64,000 bases of DNA from JANMZO01 sp963763135 (GTDB taxonomy: Bacteria > Actinomycetota > Acidimicrobiia > Acidimicrobiales > JANYDT01), in assembly GCA_963763135.1 (NCBI GenBank), contig CAVXNJ010000012.1, forward strand, positions 744,001-808,000. Direction: 5' to 3'. The notes under the pieces were generated by a model. It was not told where the DNA came from and made no database searches. It was given only the letters and a program-made list of their open reading frames with translations. Positions within the stretch are counted from its first letter, which is position 1. Each line of letters starts with the position of its first letter. Below are positions 26,035 through 34,756 of the stretch, piece after piece. The position numbers and the translations under genes are program-made.

Positions 26035-26592
26035 ATGTCCCCTGTGGAGCTACGCACCAAGCAGGACTACCTCGAGGCGGGCATGGAGCTCTTGGCCGAA
26101 GGCGGGATCGGCGCGATCACCATCGCTCGGATGTGCACCAAGCTCAGGGTCACCAAAGGGTCCTTCTACCATCACTTCATCGGCGTCGAAGACTTCCGTG
26201 GCCAACTGCTCGAGCACTGGGCGACGGAACGCAACGAGCAGGTGCGAGTCGCGGCAGCAGCCGTCACGGATCCCGCGGAGCGACTGCTCGTGCTGCTGGA
26301 TTTCGGGGTGACGCTGCACCATGAGGCCGAGGCCGCCATTCGAGCTTGGGCCCACAGCGACCCGGTAGCGCTAAAGGTACGCGAGCAGGTCGACGCCTCG
26401 CGCGAGCGGACGATCGCCCAGGCCTACCGCGAGGTCGGCGTCCCAACCGAACAGGCTGACTTCTTCGGCCGCCTCGCCGTGATCGTGCTGATCGGCGCCC
26501 AGCACCGCTCGGAGTCCACCGACCGAGAGGCACTCCGAGACGTGTTCAACCGAATGCACACGATCGCCATGGCCACCGCTCTGCGGGGCTGA
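26035..26592 (+). CDS. TetR-family regulator, probable controller of the P450 gene
   Basis: 185 aa from ATG 26035 (MSPVELRTK). The helix-turn-helix is AGMELLAEGGIGAITIARMCTKLRVTKGSFYHHFIGVEDF (~13-52). The C-terminal domain begins LLEHWATERNEQVRV. It is divergently transcribed from the P450 with a shared palindrome. I infer autoregulation and P450 repression; the ligand may be the P450 substrate. The open frame reaches further upstream, but that part is Arg-rich and crosses the operator. Confidence 0.88.
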   Translation: MSPVELRTKQDYLEAGMELLAEGGIGAITIARMCTKLRVTKGSFYHHFIGVEDFRGQLLEHWATERNEQVRVAAAAVTDPAERLLVLLDFGVTLHHEAEAAIRAWAHSDPVALKVREQVDASRERTIAQAYREVGVPTEQADFFGRLAVIVLIGAQHRSESTDREALRDVFNRMHTIAMATALRG

Positions 26593-26598
26593 CTCCTC

Positions 26599-26720
26599 AC
26601 GTTTGGATAAATCTGACCGCCCAGGGGGGCACGAACATCCAAACCTCGGGCGCCCGCCGCCTTAACCCACCACGTTTGGATGTATCTGACCGCCCAGCGA
26701 TTACAAACATCCAAACCTCG
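26599..26720. repeat. Two copies of a ~50-bp hairpin-forming intergenic repeat
   Basis: Copy 1 (26599-26648) and copy 2 (26672-26720) share ACGTTTGGAT, ATCTGACCGCCCAG and ACATCCAAACCTCG or AACATCCAAACCTCG. In each copy GTTTGGAT at the left pairs with ATCCAAAC at the right, so both can fold into stem-loops with ~30-nt loops. They stand between the TetR stop and the alpha/beta hydrolase. The form recalls REP/BIME or small non-autonomous elements. No other copy was found in this window by eye. Confidence 0.75.
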
Positions 26721-26813
26721 CGAACGATCCAATGCACGCGGCAGTGTTTCCGCGAAAGAATGCGAACCCGAAAACGCTGTGGCGTCCGATACCCCGGCAC
26801 GAGAAGGAACGTT

Positions 26814-27638
26814 ATGACTACTTCTTCAAGACGTACATGGGCGGAGGGTGACGTCGACGTCGACGTCGACGGCGTACGGATTCACTTCTACCGCACGGGA
26901 CACGGGGACAAACCGTCGGTGGTTCTGGCGCACGGGTTCAGCGACAACGGGCTTTGCTGGCGACGCACTGCCGAGGCGTTGGAGAGCGATTTCGACATTG
27001 TCATGGTCGACGCCCGCAACCATGGAAAGTCCTCCACGGCAGCTGGGGATGTGGCGCAGATGGCCGACGACATCGCAGCGGTCATCACCGCTCTCGCGCT
27101 CGATCGACCCGCCGTGGTCGGTCACTCCATGGGGGCCGCGACGGCAGCCGATCTGGCAATGCGACATCCCGCACTCGTGTCACGGCTGGTTCTCGAAGAT
27201 CCGCCATGGCAGGGCGACGAAGGGCAGTCTGATCGAGCGGCCGAGCGACGGCGCTCGGGGATCCGCAATTGGCTGATGTCGTTGACGGAATTGGACGAAG
27301 TGGCTATCCGTAACCTCGGCCGCGAACAGCACCCCGACTGGGATGATCTCGACCGGCCCGACTGGGTCGCGTCGAAGCAGCAGGTGCGGCCCGAAGCGGC
27401 CGACAGTTTGGGAAGCATGAGCTGGACGCACGTGGTTGATCGGCTTGCCTGCCCAACGGTCCTGATCCACGGCCAGCCGGAACGCGGCGGCCTGCTCACT
27501 CCGGAACTAGTTGGCCGACTCGCGGAAATGAACCCGTTGATCACGGTCAGTTCAATCGAAGGCGCAGGTCACAACATCCGGCGAGAAAATTTCGAGTCGT
27601 TCATCACGGCTCTCGGCGCGTTCCTCCGACGCTCGTAA
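26814..27638 (+). CDS. Alpha/beta-fold hydrolase
   Basis: 274 aa, ATG with GAGAAGGAAC upstream. The triad is complete: nucleophile in VVGHSMGAA (~105), an acid region LIHGQPERGGL and the histidine in GAGHNIRREN. The oxyanion strand LAHGFSDNGLCW comes early. A serine hydrolase acting on esters, lactones or C-C bonds; substrate unknown. An unusual Asp/Val repeat (EGDVDVDVDGVRI) is near the start. The longer open frame upstream crosses the hairpin repeats and is discarded. Confidence 0.85.
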   Translation: MTTSSRRTWAEGDVDVDVDGVRIHFYRTGHGDKPSVVLAHGFSDNGLCWRRTAEALESDFDIVMVDARNHGKSSTAAGDVAQMADDIAAVITALALDRPAVVGHSMGAATAADLAMRHPALVSRLVLEDPPWQGDEGQSDRAAERRRSGIRNWLMSLTELDEVAIRNLGREQHPDWDDLDRPDWVASKQQVRPEAADSLGSMSWTHVVDRLACPTVLIHGQPERGGLLTPELVGRLAEMNPLITVSSIEGAGHNIRRENFESFITALGAFLRRS

Positions 27639-27730
27639 GAAGCGAGTGATTCTGCTAATTACCTCACAGAAGCTCTGCCCATGACCTTATAGAAACTCGG
27701 CTGATGCCCTGGTTAACTAGCATCTCGTCG

Positions 27731-28822
27731 ATGCGCGGTGGCCTCCCTCAGACGATGTCGGCGGTGTTGCTCACCGGTCACGGCGGGACCGACAAGCTCG
27801 TGTTCCGCGACGATGTCCCGGTGCCCAAACCCGGCGACGGTGAAGTGTTGATACGTGTCGCCGCCGCAGGCGTGAACAACACCGACATCAATACCCGGAT
27901 TGGATGGTATTCGAAGACTGTAAGCGCGCCTACTGACAGTGCAGGTCCGGTGTCCGGGGACGACGCCGGCGGGTGGACGGGCACTCCCTTGCAGTTCCCG
28001 ATCATCCAGGGTGCCGACACGTGTGGCTATGTCGTGGCGACGGGCGATGGTGTCGACGAATCGCGAGTCGGCGAGCGCGTGCTCGTGCGGACCATGCAGC
28101 AGGATCCGTCGGGTGAAGCGTTCGCCACGGTGACGATGGGTTCCGAGATGAACGGCGCCTTCGCCCAATACGTGGTCGCCCGATCGAGCGAGACCTATGC
28201 GGTGAAATGTGACTGGACCGACGCGGAGCTCGGCTCAATCCCGTGTGCGTACTCCACGGCGGAGAACCTGCTGCATCGAGCGTCGGTGACTTCGGAGGAT
28301 CGGGTGCTCGTGACTGGCGCGTCAGGTGGCGTTGGATCAGCAGTCGTGCAATTGGCGAAGCGGCGGGGCGCGCACGTGGTGGCTGTGGCGGGAGCGTCGA
28401 AGGCCGACGCGATTCGTGCGATCGGCGCCGATCACGTTGTAGCTCGTGATAGCGATCTGGTCGCAGCGCTGGGCGAGGAATCCGTCGACGTCGTAATCGA
28501 TCTCGTGGCCGGCCCAGTGTGGCCATCGTTGCTCGATGTACTGTGTCGCGGTGGTCGGTACGCGACCTCGGGTGCGATCGCCGGGCCGATGGTGGAACTC
28601 GATGTTCGCACGCTCTATCTCAAGGACCTCACGCTGTTCGGCGCGACGTTTCAGGACCCGAAGGTCTTCGAGAATCTGATCGGCTACATCGAGCGCGATG
28701 AAATTCGACCGCTGGTCCACGCCACGTACCCGCTACGTGACATCGCGAAGGCGCAGGGAGACTTCCTCGGCAAGAACTTCGTCGGCAAGCTCGTTCTGCT
28801 TCCGCCGGACGCGTCGGCGTAA
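27731..28822 (+). CDS. Zinc-free MDR-superfamily oxidoreductase (quinone-oxidoreductase-like)
   Basis: About 363 aa. Medium-chain dehydrogenase fold: LLTGHGGTDKLVFRD, VLIRVAAAGVNNTD, then VLVTGASGGVGSAVVQLAKRRGAHVVAV (NADPH Rossmann motif, ~200-225). The cysteine ligands of zinc ADHs are not seen, so a quinone/enone reductase is likely. Starts at 27704, 27731 and 27755 are in frame without a clear ribosome-binding site; I chose 27731 because LPQTMSAVLLTGHGG resembles the family N-terminus. It lies 9 bp before the next hydrolase gene. Confidence 0.82.
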   Translation: MRGGLPQTMSAVLLTGHGGTDKLVFRDDVPVPKPGDGEVLIRVAAAGVNNTDINTRIGWYSKTVSAPTDSAGPVSGDDAGGWTGTPLQFPIIQGADTCGYVVATGDGVDESRVGERVLVRTMQQDPSGEAFATVTMGSEMNGAFAQYVVARSSETYAVKCDWTDAELGSIPCAYSTAENLLHRASVTSEDRVLVTGASGGVGSAVVQLAKRRGAHVVAVAGASKADAIRAIGADHVVARDSDLVAALGEESVDVVIDLVAGPVWPSLLDVLCRGGRYATSGAIAGPMVELDVRTLYLKDLTLFGATFQDPKVFENLIGYIERDEIRPLVHATYPLRDIAKAQGDFLGKNFVGKLVLLPPDASA

Positions 28823-28831
28823 GGTCTCGCT

Positions 28832-29626
28832 ATGTCTCCAAGTACGATCCAGATCGACGCGCCAACCGGGCCACTGCAGGTACATGTACAGGGACAGGGT
28901 CCGGCCGTGCTGCTCATCCCCTCACTCGGGCGGGGCGCCCAGGACTTCGAGATGCTTGCTGCGAGTCTCGCCGAGGCTGGGTACCAGGCGATCCGACCGG
29001 AGCCGCGCGGCATCGGCGGTAGCGCCCTCGGACCGGAGGTCGTGACGATGGATGATCTGGCCGACGACATCGCCGCCGTCATCCGAGCGGCCGTCGCTGT
29101 CGCACCCGGATCGAGGGCCACGGTGGTCGGTCATGCGTTCGGAAACCGCGTCGCAAGAATGGTGGCGACGCGCTATCCCGAACTCGTCGAAAGCATCGTG
29201 CTGCTAGCCAGTGGCGGCAAGATCCCCCCGTCCGCCGAAGCGGCCTCGGCGTTGGCCGCCGTGTTCGATGCGTCCCTCTCGCCCGCCGATCACCTGGCGG
29301 CCGTTCGTACAGCCTTCTTCGCCGACGGCAACGATGCGTCGATCTGGGCCGCTGGCTGGTATCCCGAAACCGCGGCGATGCAACAAGCTGCGTCCCGGGC
29401 GACCCCGGTCGACACGTGGTGGACCGCCGGAAGCGCTGCGGTGCTTGTCGTTCAACCCGCCGACGATGTGATCGCCGTTCCCGCGAATGCCGCGCACATC
29501 GCGGGCCAACTCGGTGACCGGGCCAGCGTCGTCACGATCGCCAACGCCGGGCACGCGCTCCTGCCGGAACAACCAGCCGCGGTCACCGAGGCGCTACTCA
29601 CCTGGCTGGCAGATCGCCGCTCCTGA
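28832..29626 (+). CDS. Alpha/beta-hydrolase-fold protein without the serine nucleophile
   Basis: 264 aa. The fold is clear: VLLIPSLGRGAQDFEMLAASL, RPEPRGIGGS, then the nucleophile elbow reads VVGHAFGNR, where the usual GHSxG serine is alanine (codon GCG at 29134-29136). An acidic residue (QPADDV) and a histidine (NAGHALLPEQP) remain. It cannot use a normal serine mechanism, so it may be a cofactor-free lyase or oxygenase relative or a pseudoenzyme. It is in an operon with the oxidoreductase before it (9-bp gap). Confidence 0.82.
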   Translation: MSPSTIQIDAPTGPLQVHVQGQGPAVLLIPSLGRGAQDFEMLAASLAEAGYQAIRPEPRGIGGSALGPEVVTMDDLADDIAAVIRAAVAVAPGSRATVVGHAFGNRVARMVATRYPELVESIVLLASGGKIPPSAEAASALAAVFDASLSPADHLAAVRTAFFADGNDASIWAAGWYPETAAMQQAASRATPVDTWWTAGSAAVLVVQPADDVIAVPANAAHIAGQLGDRASVVTIANAGHALLPEQPAAVTEALLTWLADRRS

Positions 29627-29995
29627 CCCGCCTCGTTCAGCCACACGCCCAACCGAACGCGACAACATCGAGATGCGTGGGGCATTGGGTGATGTGTCCG
29701 ATACCTACGTCGCAACGGTTCATCTGCACACATACCAGGGTCACGGACATCGGGGCCAACGTGCCACACCGGTGCCAGAAGTCGTCACGGTGAGCACGAA
29801 CTGACATGGTGGACACGATGGTCGTGCGGTCATTCACTCTGTTGCGCCAGCTTTTACGGAACACGGGGGTGTGGCTGGCACCACCTTCGCCGGTGGGGAA
29901 GGTGCGCTGTACATCGCATGAATGACGCGGTTCAATGATGCGGTGAACGAGGGCGCACCATCGACACGCCGCGATGCGGCGCAGGTGCGTGGTTC
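29627..29995. other. Intergenic region, 369 bp, no gene recognised
   Basis: No convincing coding frame on either strand. A hairpin CACCTTC-N9-GAAGGTG (29882-29904) could end the upstream operon. GTGTCC and GGACAC words near 29697 and 29812 hint at insertion-sequence ends, but no transposase remains. The FtsX-type gene starts with ATG at 29996 with no strong ribosome-binding site. Confidence 0.5.
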
Positions 29996-32458
29996 ATGAG
30001 CGCGGTGATCTACCGGTACCGAGCGACACTGCGAACGAACTGGCGGTCCTGGGCAACCTTGGTGGTGCTGACCGGTGTCGCTCTGAGCTTGGCCGTTGCG
30101 GCGGCGTCTCTTGCCCGACGAACGGACACGGCTTTGCCACGCGCTCTCGCTGCCGGGCATGCGGCTGACGTGTCGGTGAGCGGTGATCAGGGGGCGATGG
30201 GCCGTTCTCAGGTCCTTCGATACCTCGACGAGGTGGAGAAGTTGCCCGGAGTGCTGCAATCGACGCGTAACTCCGGTGTGAATCTCGCCGAGGTATCCGA
30301 CGGCGTCGTAGGTGAACGGTTGCTGTTCGGTTCCGCGGTCGGTCGGTTGATCGACCGCCCGAGTCCGATCGGGTTGGAAACCCTGAGGATCTTGAAAGGC
30401 CGACTGCCAACCACGGATCGCCCGGATGAGGTGATGGTCAATCCCGAGCTTCAGCGGGTGACCGGCTGGAAGGTTGGCGAACGTGTGACGAGCCTGAAGC
30501 TGTTTCGTCTTGAGGACTTGGGCGAGGACGCCAACCCCAACCCCAAGAAAGGTGAACCTCTTGAACTAACGATCGTCGGCGTTGGGCGTCTGCCGTATGA
30601 GCTGTTCGACGCCGCTGACGACCGCCAACCTCAGGTGTACCTGTTCCCGCCCTTTGCCAAGGCTCACCCAAATTCGACCTACTACGTCTCGTCGGCTCTT
30701 AGAGTTGCCGGCGGCACAGCGGAGACGGTGGATCTCCGTTCCCAGGTTGAGAAGGTGGCCGCTCGGTACCCCGGTGCGCAGGTGTTGTTTTCCGTCAGCC
30801 ATGACGGCCTCGTCTCCGTTCAGGACGCGTTGCGACCGCAGATCTCCACGATCTGGATGCTGACCGTCGTGCTCCTCCTCTCCGGATTGCTGCTCGGGGC
30901 GCAAGCGATCGGACGCCAAATCTTCTCGCAGAACCATGATATTCCGGCCCTGCGGGCCTTAGGCATGGCGCCTCGCGACCTTGGTGTACTCGTGATGCTG
31001 CACGGAGCAACGATTGCGGTTGGGGCAGCAATTGTTGCTGCGCCCCTCGCTTGGTTGTCGACCGCTTTCACACCATTTGGCTCGACCCGCGTGATCGAAC
31101 CCCATCCCGGAATTCGCTTCGATGCGGCGGCCCTCGCGATCGGCGGTGCTGTGATCGTCGTGGCGTTAACGTTTGCCTCCTCGGTATCGGCGATACGGCT
31201 CACCCGAGTGTTTGCTCGATCCGGGAACCCGCCCGGTGACGAAGATCGAAGCCGACCATTTCGGGTCGTCGGTCTGCTGACCCGGGCAGGTTTCTCGGCG
31301 ACCGCTGTCACCGGGACGCGTTTTGCCCTCCAGCCCGGGACACGAAGAAGTTCCGCTCCAGTCCGGAGCGTCCTTTGGAGCATCGCGTTCGCAGTTGCCG
31401 TCGTTGGCACGGCAGTCTCGTTCAGATCAAGTTTGAACCAGCTCCTCAACACGCCGAGCCGGTACGGATGGGACTGGGACCTCGGAGTCGCAAACGCGTT
31501 TGGCCCCGTCCCGGACGAAGCCGTTGAGCTCACTCGTGCGCGCCCTGAAGTAGCTGCCGTCGCCGCGTTCACCTATGGAAACGTTCGCATCGACGGCCGG
31601 TCGATTTCAGCGGTGGGCTTCAACCAAATCGACGGAACGGTCTTTCCGAATCTGAACGACGGGCGCATCCCGCGAGATGAACGGGACCTGGTGCTCGGAC
31701 GCCTCGACATGGAAGCACTCGGTCGTTCCGTGGGAGACAGCGTTGATGTTGAAACCGCGCACGGAACTACGCGCATGACAATTGTGGGTACTGCCACGTT
31801 CCCCGCTATCGGGAACACCCGCACGAGCAATACCGGGCTTGGCCGAGGCGCTGCCACCGTCGCCTCCCTATTCCAGCCATCGGAAGATCCCAGCGAGGGT
31901 CATTACAACGGGGTCTTTCTCCGAATTGATCCCAGCCTGAATCGGACCAAGGCCGTTCATTCGCTGAAAGCATTCTTCGCCGAACTCGGTTGTACCGATT
32001 CCGGTTGCTTCCTCACCGACGGAAAGCCCGAAGCTCTGAACGGGTACGAATCGCTCGGTCCGGTCTGGCTGCCGTTCGCATTCGCGCTGGGTGTCGTGTT
32101 CGCGATCTCGCTAGGCCACGGAATCGTGACCACTACACGGGCCCGGAGGCGGGAACTGGCGATCCTCGCCGCACTCGGGATGACCCGTCGACAAGGCGGC
32201 CGCGTCGTGCTGTGGCAGGCGACGACGATCATCGTCGCCGCCCTAGCGATCGGTGTTCCGATCAGCGTATTCAGCGCCAACGCACTATGGAGACTGTTCA
32301 GCGACCGGCTAGGCATCCAATCGAAAGCGAGCATCCCACTGCTTCAGCTCACGATGTTGTCGTGCGTGGCCCTCGTCAGTGCGATCGCGGTGGGGTCGGT
32401 GTTCGTTCCGTCTACCCGCCGGGCCACTGCGGCAGGCCTCTCGGCTGCCGTCGAATAG
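29996..32458 (+). CDS. FtsX/MacB-type ABC transporter permease, no ATPase beside it
   Basis: 820 aa. An N-terminal helix (LVVLTGVALSLAVAAASLA) precedes a large extracytoplasmic domain. FtsX-type helix bundles follow at ~285-405 (LTVVLLLSGLLLGAQAIGRQIF, ALRALGMAPRDLGVLVMLHG) and ~690-810 (ARRRELAILAALGMTRRQGGRVVLWQA). A further helix near residue 465 opens the second half. Such proteins move lipids or lipoproteins, or transmit ATP-driven force across the membrane, together with a LolD/MacB-type ATPase. None is adjacent here, so the partner must be elsewhere. Confidence 0.85.
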   Translation: MSAVIYRYRATLRTNWRSWATLVVLTGVALSLAVAAASLARRTDTALPRALAAGHAADVSVSGDQGAMGRSQVLRYLDEVEKLPGVLQSTRNSGVNLAEVSDGVVGERLLFGSAVGRLIDRPSPIGLETLRILKGRLPTTDRPDEVMVNPELQRVTGWKVGERVTSLKLFRLEDLGEDANPNPKKGEPLELTIVGVGRLPYELFDAADDRQPQVYLFPPFAKAHPNSTYYVSSALRVAGGTAETVDLRSQVEKVAARYPGAQVLFSVSHDGLVSVQDALRPQISTIWMLTVVLLLSGLLLGAQAIGRQIFSQNHDIPALRALGMAPRDLGVLVMLHGATIAVGAAIVAAPLAWLSTAFTPFGSTRVIEPHPGIRFDAAALAIGGAVIVVALTFASSVSAIRLTRVFARSGNPPGDEDRSRPFRVVGLLTRAGFSATAVTGTRFALQPGTRRSSAPVRSVLWSIAFAVAVVGTAVSFRSSLNQLLNTPSRYGWDWDLGVANAFGPVPDEAVELTRARPEVAAVAAFTYGNVRIDGRSISAVGFNQIDGTVFPNLNDGRIPRDERDLVLGRLDMEALGRSVGDSVDVETAHGTTRMTIVGTATFPAIGNTRTSNTGLGRGAATVASLFQPSEDPSEGHYNGVFLRIDPSLNRTKAVHSLKAFFAELGCTDSGCFLTDGKPEALNGYESLGPVWLPFAFALGVVFAISLGHGIVTTTRARRRELAILAALGMTRRQGGRVVLWQATTIIVAALAIGVPISVFSANALWRLFSDRLGIQSKASIPLLQLTMLSCVALVSAIAVGSVFVPSTRRATAAGLSAAVE

Positions 32459-32512
32459 TGATCGAGCTCGCGGCGACGGCCGTTCGCTTCGCTCCGGAGC
32501 TGCGAGAACGGG

Positions 32513-32605
32513 TTAGCGTCGAACGACGGTATGTTGCCGGCGCACAATGACGGCTCCGAGCGCGCCGACAACGATAAGTGCACCTATTATTTGCGATGAA
32601 ACCAC
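32513..32605 (-). CDS. Possible 30-aa single-helix membrane peptide
   Basis: From GTG at 32605: VVSSQIIGALIVVGALGAVI, then VRRQHTVVRR and a TAA stop. One hydrophobic helix of ~18 residues ends in a strongly basic tail, a typical small membrane protein layout. No clear ribosome-binding site is seen, and stops lie in frame just upstream. It may instead be the tail of a lost membrane gene. It occupies the otherwise empty gap 32459-32746. Confidence 0.25.
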   Translation of the reverse strand: MVSSQIIGALIVVGALGAVIVRRQHTVVRR

Positions 32606-32746
32606 GCGTTGTCCGTTGATTTATCACTGGCAATGCTCATCCAGCCGATCACCGCCGCTTTGATCGCATGGCCCAACGACGACGAACAGCTCGCCGAGTG
32701 GGCTCCAAACTCGCCACGCTCGACCGGGGAGTGGTAGGAATCAGGG

Positions 32747-33499
32747 ATGTCCTCAGCTCTCACCGATCCTGCGCTCTTCTCATCGTTCATAGCGCCCGCA
32801 ATCGATCGCACCGCCATCTCCGTCCACAACGCGATCGACAAGGATCGCGTTGCGGCCTTGCGAGGCGAGAACCGCTTCCACCCGGCTGCCTTGGGTTTGT
32901 TCGCCGGCATGTTGTGCGGAGGGCCGATCACCAAGCACGAGTACGACGAGCTCATGCGCTACCAGCACTTCGGCTCGAGCGATGCATTTCTCGCGGGTCT
33001 GGCGGACCGCGGTGCGGTCACGATCGCCGACGACGGCTCGTTCTCCGCGACGCCCGAAGCGCTTGCTGTCGCCAAGCCACTCATTGCGCTCCAGGTCGAG
33101 ACCGTCACACAACTCTTCAGTCCGAAGGCGGCCACCCTTCCTCTCCTCGCGTCGCTCATCACCCGCGCTCGCCAGGCGGCGATGGAGGATCCCCTTTCGA
33201 CGCTGTCCCGTCTCAGCGGGCGGGCCTGGCTCCCCGACGACGCCACCGACGCCGCCCGCATCTGGGACTGCGCCGTTGTACTCCGCATGCACCGCTCCGA
33301 CGCGCATGCCGCAGCCTGGAAAGAGGCCGGACACGTCTGGTCGGAAATGAAGGGCATGGCCCCGAGCCCGGAACGCGATGACATTGAGACCCGCACAAAC
33401 GAGCTTGCGGCGACTCCCTGGACAGTGCTCTCACCCGACGAACGGATCACCCTTCTGGCTGGACTCGCCGGGCTGCCGGGCACGGGTGCCCCGATCTGA
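32747..33499 (+). CDS. SCO6745-like protein of unknown function
   Basis: 250 aa, all-helical by appearance. The sections DRTAISVHNAIDKDRVAAL, HPAALGLFAGMLCGGPITKHEYDELMRY and WDCAVVLRMHRSDAHAAAW resemble the actinobacterial SCO6745 group, which I recall only loosely. The layout suggests two helical DNA-binding-like or SalK-type halves, but no function is known to me. Starts at ATG 32747 with a GGAATCAGGG stretch upstream. Confidence 0.65.
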   Translation: MSSALTDPALFSSFIAPAIDRTAISVHNAIDKDRVAALRGENRFHPAALGLFAGMLCGGPITKHEYDELMRYQHFGSSDAFLAGLADRGAVTIADDGSFSATPEALAVAKPLIALQVETVTQLFSPKAATLPLLASLITRARQAAMEDPLSTLSRLSGRAWLPDDATDAARIWDCAVVLRMHRSDAHAAAWKEAGHVWSEMKGMAPSPERDDIETRTNELAATPWTVLSPDERITLLAGLAGLPGTGAPI

Positions 33500-33518
33500 G
33501 CAACCCGGCTGCGATTGA

Positions 33519-33540
33519 AGCCGGTCCTTCGGGGCCGGCT
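33519..33540. terminator. Strong hairpin with UUCG tetraloop between convergent genes
   Basis: AGCCGGTCC-TTCG-GGGCCGGCT forms a 9-bp stem with one G-U pair and a TTCG loop, 20 bp after the stop at 33499 and 23 bp before the opposing stop at 33563. This is a likely bidirectional terminator. Confidence 0.65.
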
Positions 33541-33562
33541 CTGACCCGGCGCCGGTCGGGCG

Positions 33563-34756
33563 TCAGATCCCCAGCAACGGTGCCCGGCGGATCTCGCCGC
33601 CCGCAGCCGAGCCTTTGAACGGCAACCCGGGGTACACGAACGAGCGGCCCAGTTCGGGATGTTCCACCTCGACGTGGAAACCGCGCGCAGCGAAGTGCGG
33701 GTCGGCCATGACGTCTTCCGGTGCATTTAGTATGCCCACTGACAATCCGCGGCTCTGGCCCTGTATGAAGAACTCCTGGGCCGTGAGTCGTTCCGCGATG
33801 AAACGAAATCCTTCGCGGCCAGCACCGAAGATCGCCTGCACTTCCGCGTTGCCGGCGAGTTCGCTGAGGTGCACACCGCCCCGCTCGACGCCCATCTCCA
33901 GAAAGAAGAACTCCTCGTACTCGTGATCGAGCCCGAGGTCTTTCATCCACGACACGAGTGCTTCGAACTCGCGTTGGGCCCGTGGTGGGACACCGGTGTG
34001 CACGATCTTGCCGTCGGCCGCGGTCGCCAGTGAAGACGTAGTCGGATGGACGGCGGCGTGCCGACACGTCAGGCGCTGCACGGTAGCTTGCGCCACGAGC
34101 CACTCGTAGCTGCCCGCCTCAGTGGTGACGTTGACAGCCGCGTTGATGTTCACGTCGATGAACTGCCCTAGTCCTGAAATGTCGCGATGCACCAGAGCCG
34201 TCAGCGTCGACATGACGGCGTACAGGCTGCCGGTGTGAAACGCCTGATGTCCGCCACCGGCGACCGGTGGAAGCGAATGGTCGTCGTAACCGCAGTTCCA
34301 AGCGATGCCCCCGCTCGCCATGAGGGTGATGTCGCTCGCGGGTTCTGAGGCTCGTGGCCCTGAACGACCGAACGGGGTGACCGAGGTCCAGACGAGGCGC
34401 GTGTTCGACGAGCGAAGATCGGTATGGTCGATTCGACGCGCCGCCAGGTCGCCCGGGTCCTGGGCCTCGAGAACGACATCAGCGCCGGCGACAAGTTCGG
34501 CGAACCGGGTCCGCCCCGACTCGCTGTCGAGGTCGATGATGACGCTTTGCTTCGACGTGTTGTAGTGCCAGAAGAACAGGCTCCGATCCGGTCCCGCTAT
34601 GTCGTCGAGAAACGGTTCATATGTACGCGTATGGTGCCCGCCCGGAGGTTCAACGAGAACAACGTCGGCACCGAAGTCGGCCATCAACTTCCCGGCGAAA
34701 GCCGCTCGCTCACTTGCGATCTCGACAACCCGGATTCCACTGAGCAGCCCGCTCAT
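33563..34756 (-). CDS. Family III CoA-transferase (CaiB/BaiF), second of a pair
   Basis: 397 aa. Family marks: VVEIASERAAFAGKLMADFGADVVLVEPPGG at the N-terminus, WHYNTSKQSVIIDLDSESG and FGRSGPRASEPASDITLMASGG. The catalytic aspartate near the loop after ~165 is not confidently placed. The family moves CoA between carboxylates, e.g. formyl-, succinyl- or carnitine-CoA. The start overlaps the stop of the preceding CoA-transferase by 4 bp, so both are coexpressed and may form one heteromer. Confidence 0.85.
   Translation of the reverse strand: MSGLLSGIRVVEIASERAAFAGKLMADFGADVVLVEPPGGHHTRTYEPFLDDIAGPDRSLFFWHYNTSKQSVIIDLDSESGRTRFAELVAGADVVLEAQDPGDLAARRIDHTDLRSSNTRLVWTSVTPFGRSGPRASEPASDITLMASGGIAWNCGYDDHSLPPVAGGGHQAFHTGSLYAVMSTLTALVHRDISGLGQFIDVNINAAVNVTTEAGSYEWLVAQATVQRLTCRHAAVHPTTSSLATAADGKIVHTGVPPRAQREFEALVSWMKDLGLDHEYEEFFFLEMGVERGGVHLSELAGNAEVQAIFGAGREGFRFIAERLTAQEFFIQGQSRGLSVGILNAPEDVMADPHFAARGFHVEVEHPELGRSFVYPGLPFKGSAAGGEIRRAPLLGI

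Noticed and set aside
29627..29870. Insertion-sequence remnant (GTGTCC/GGACAC ends)
   Set aside because: The words are short and no transposase fragment with DDE residues can be read in any frame.
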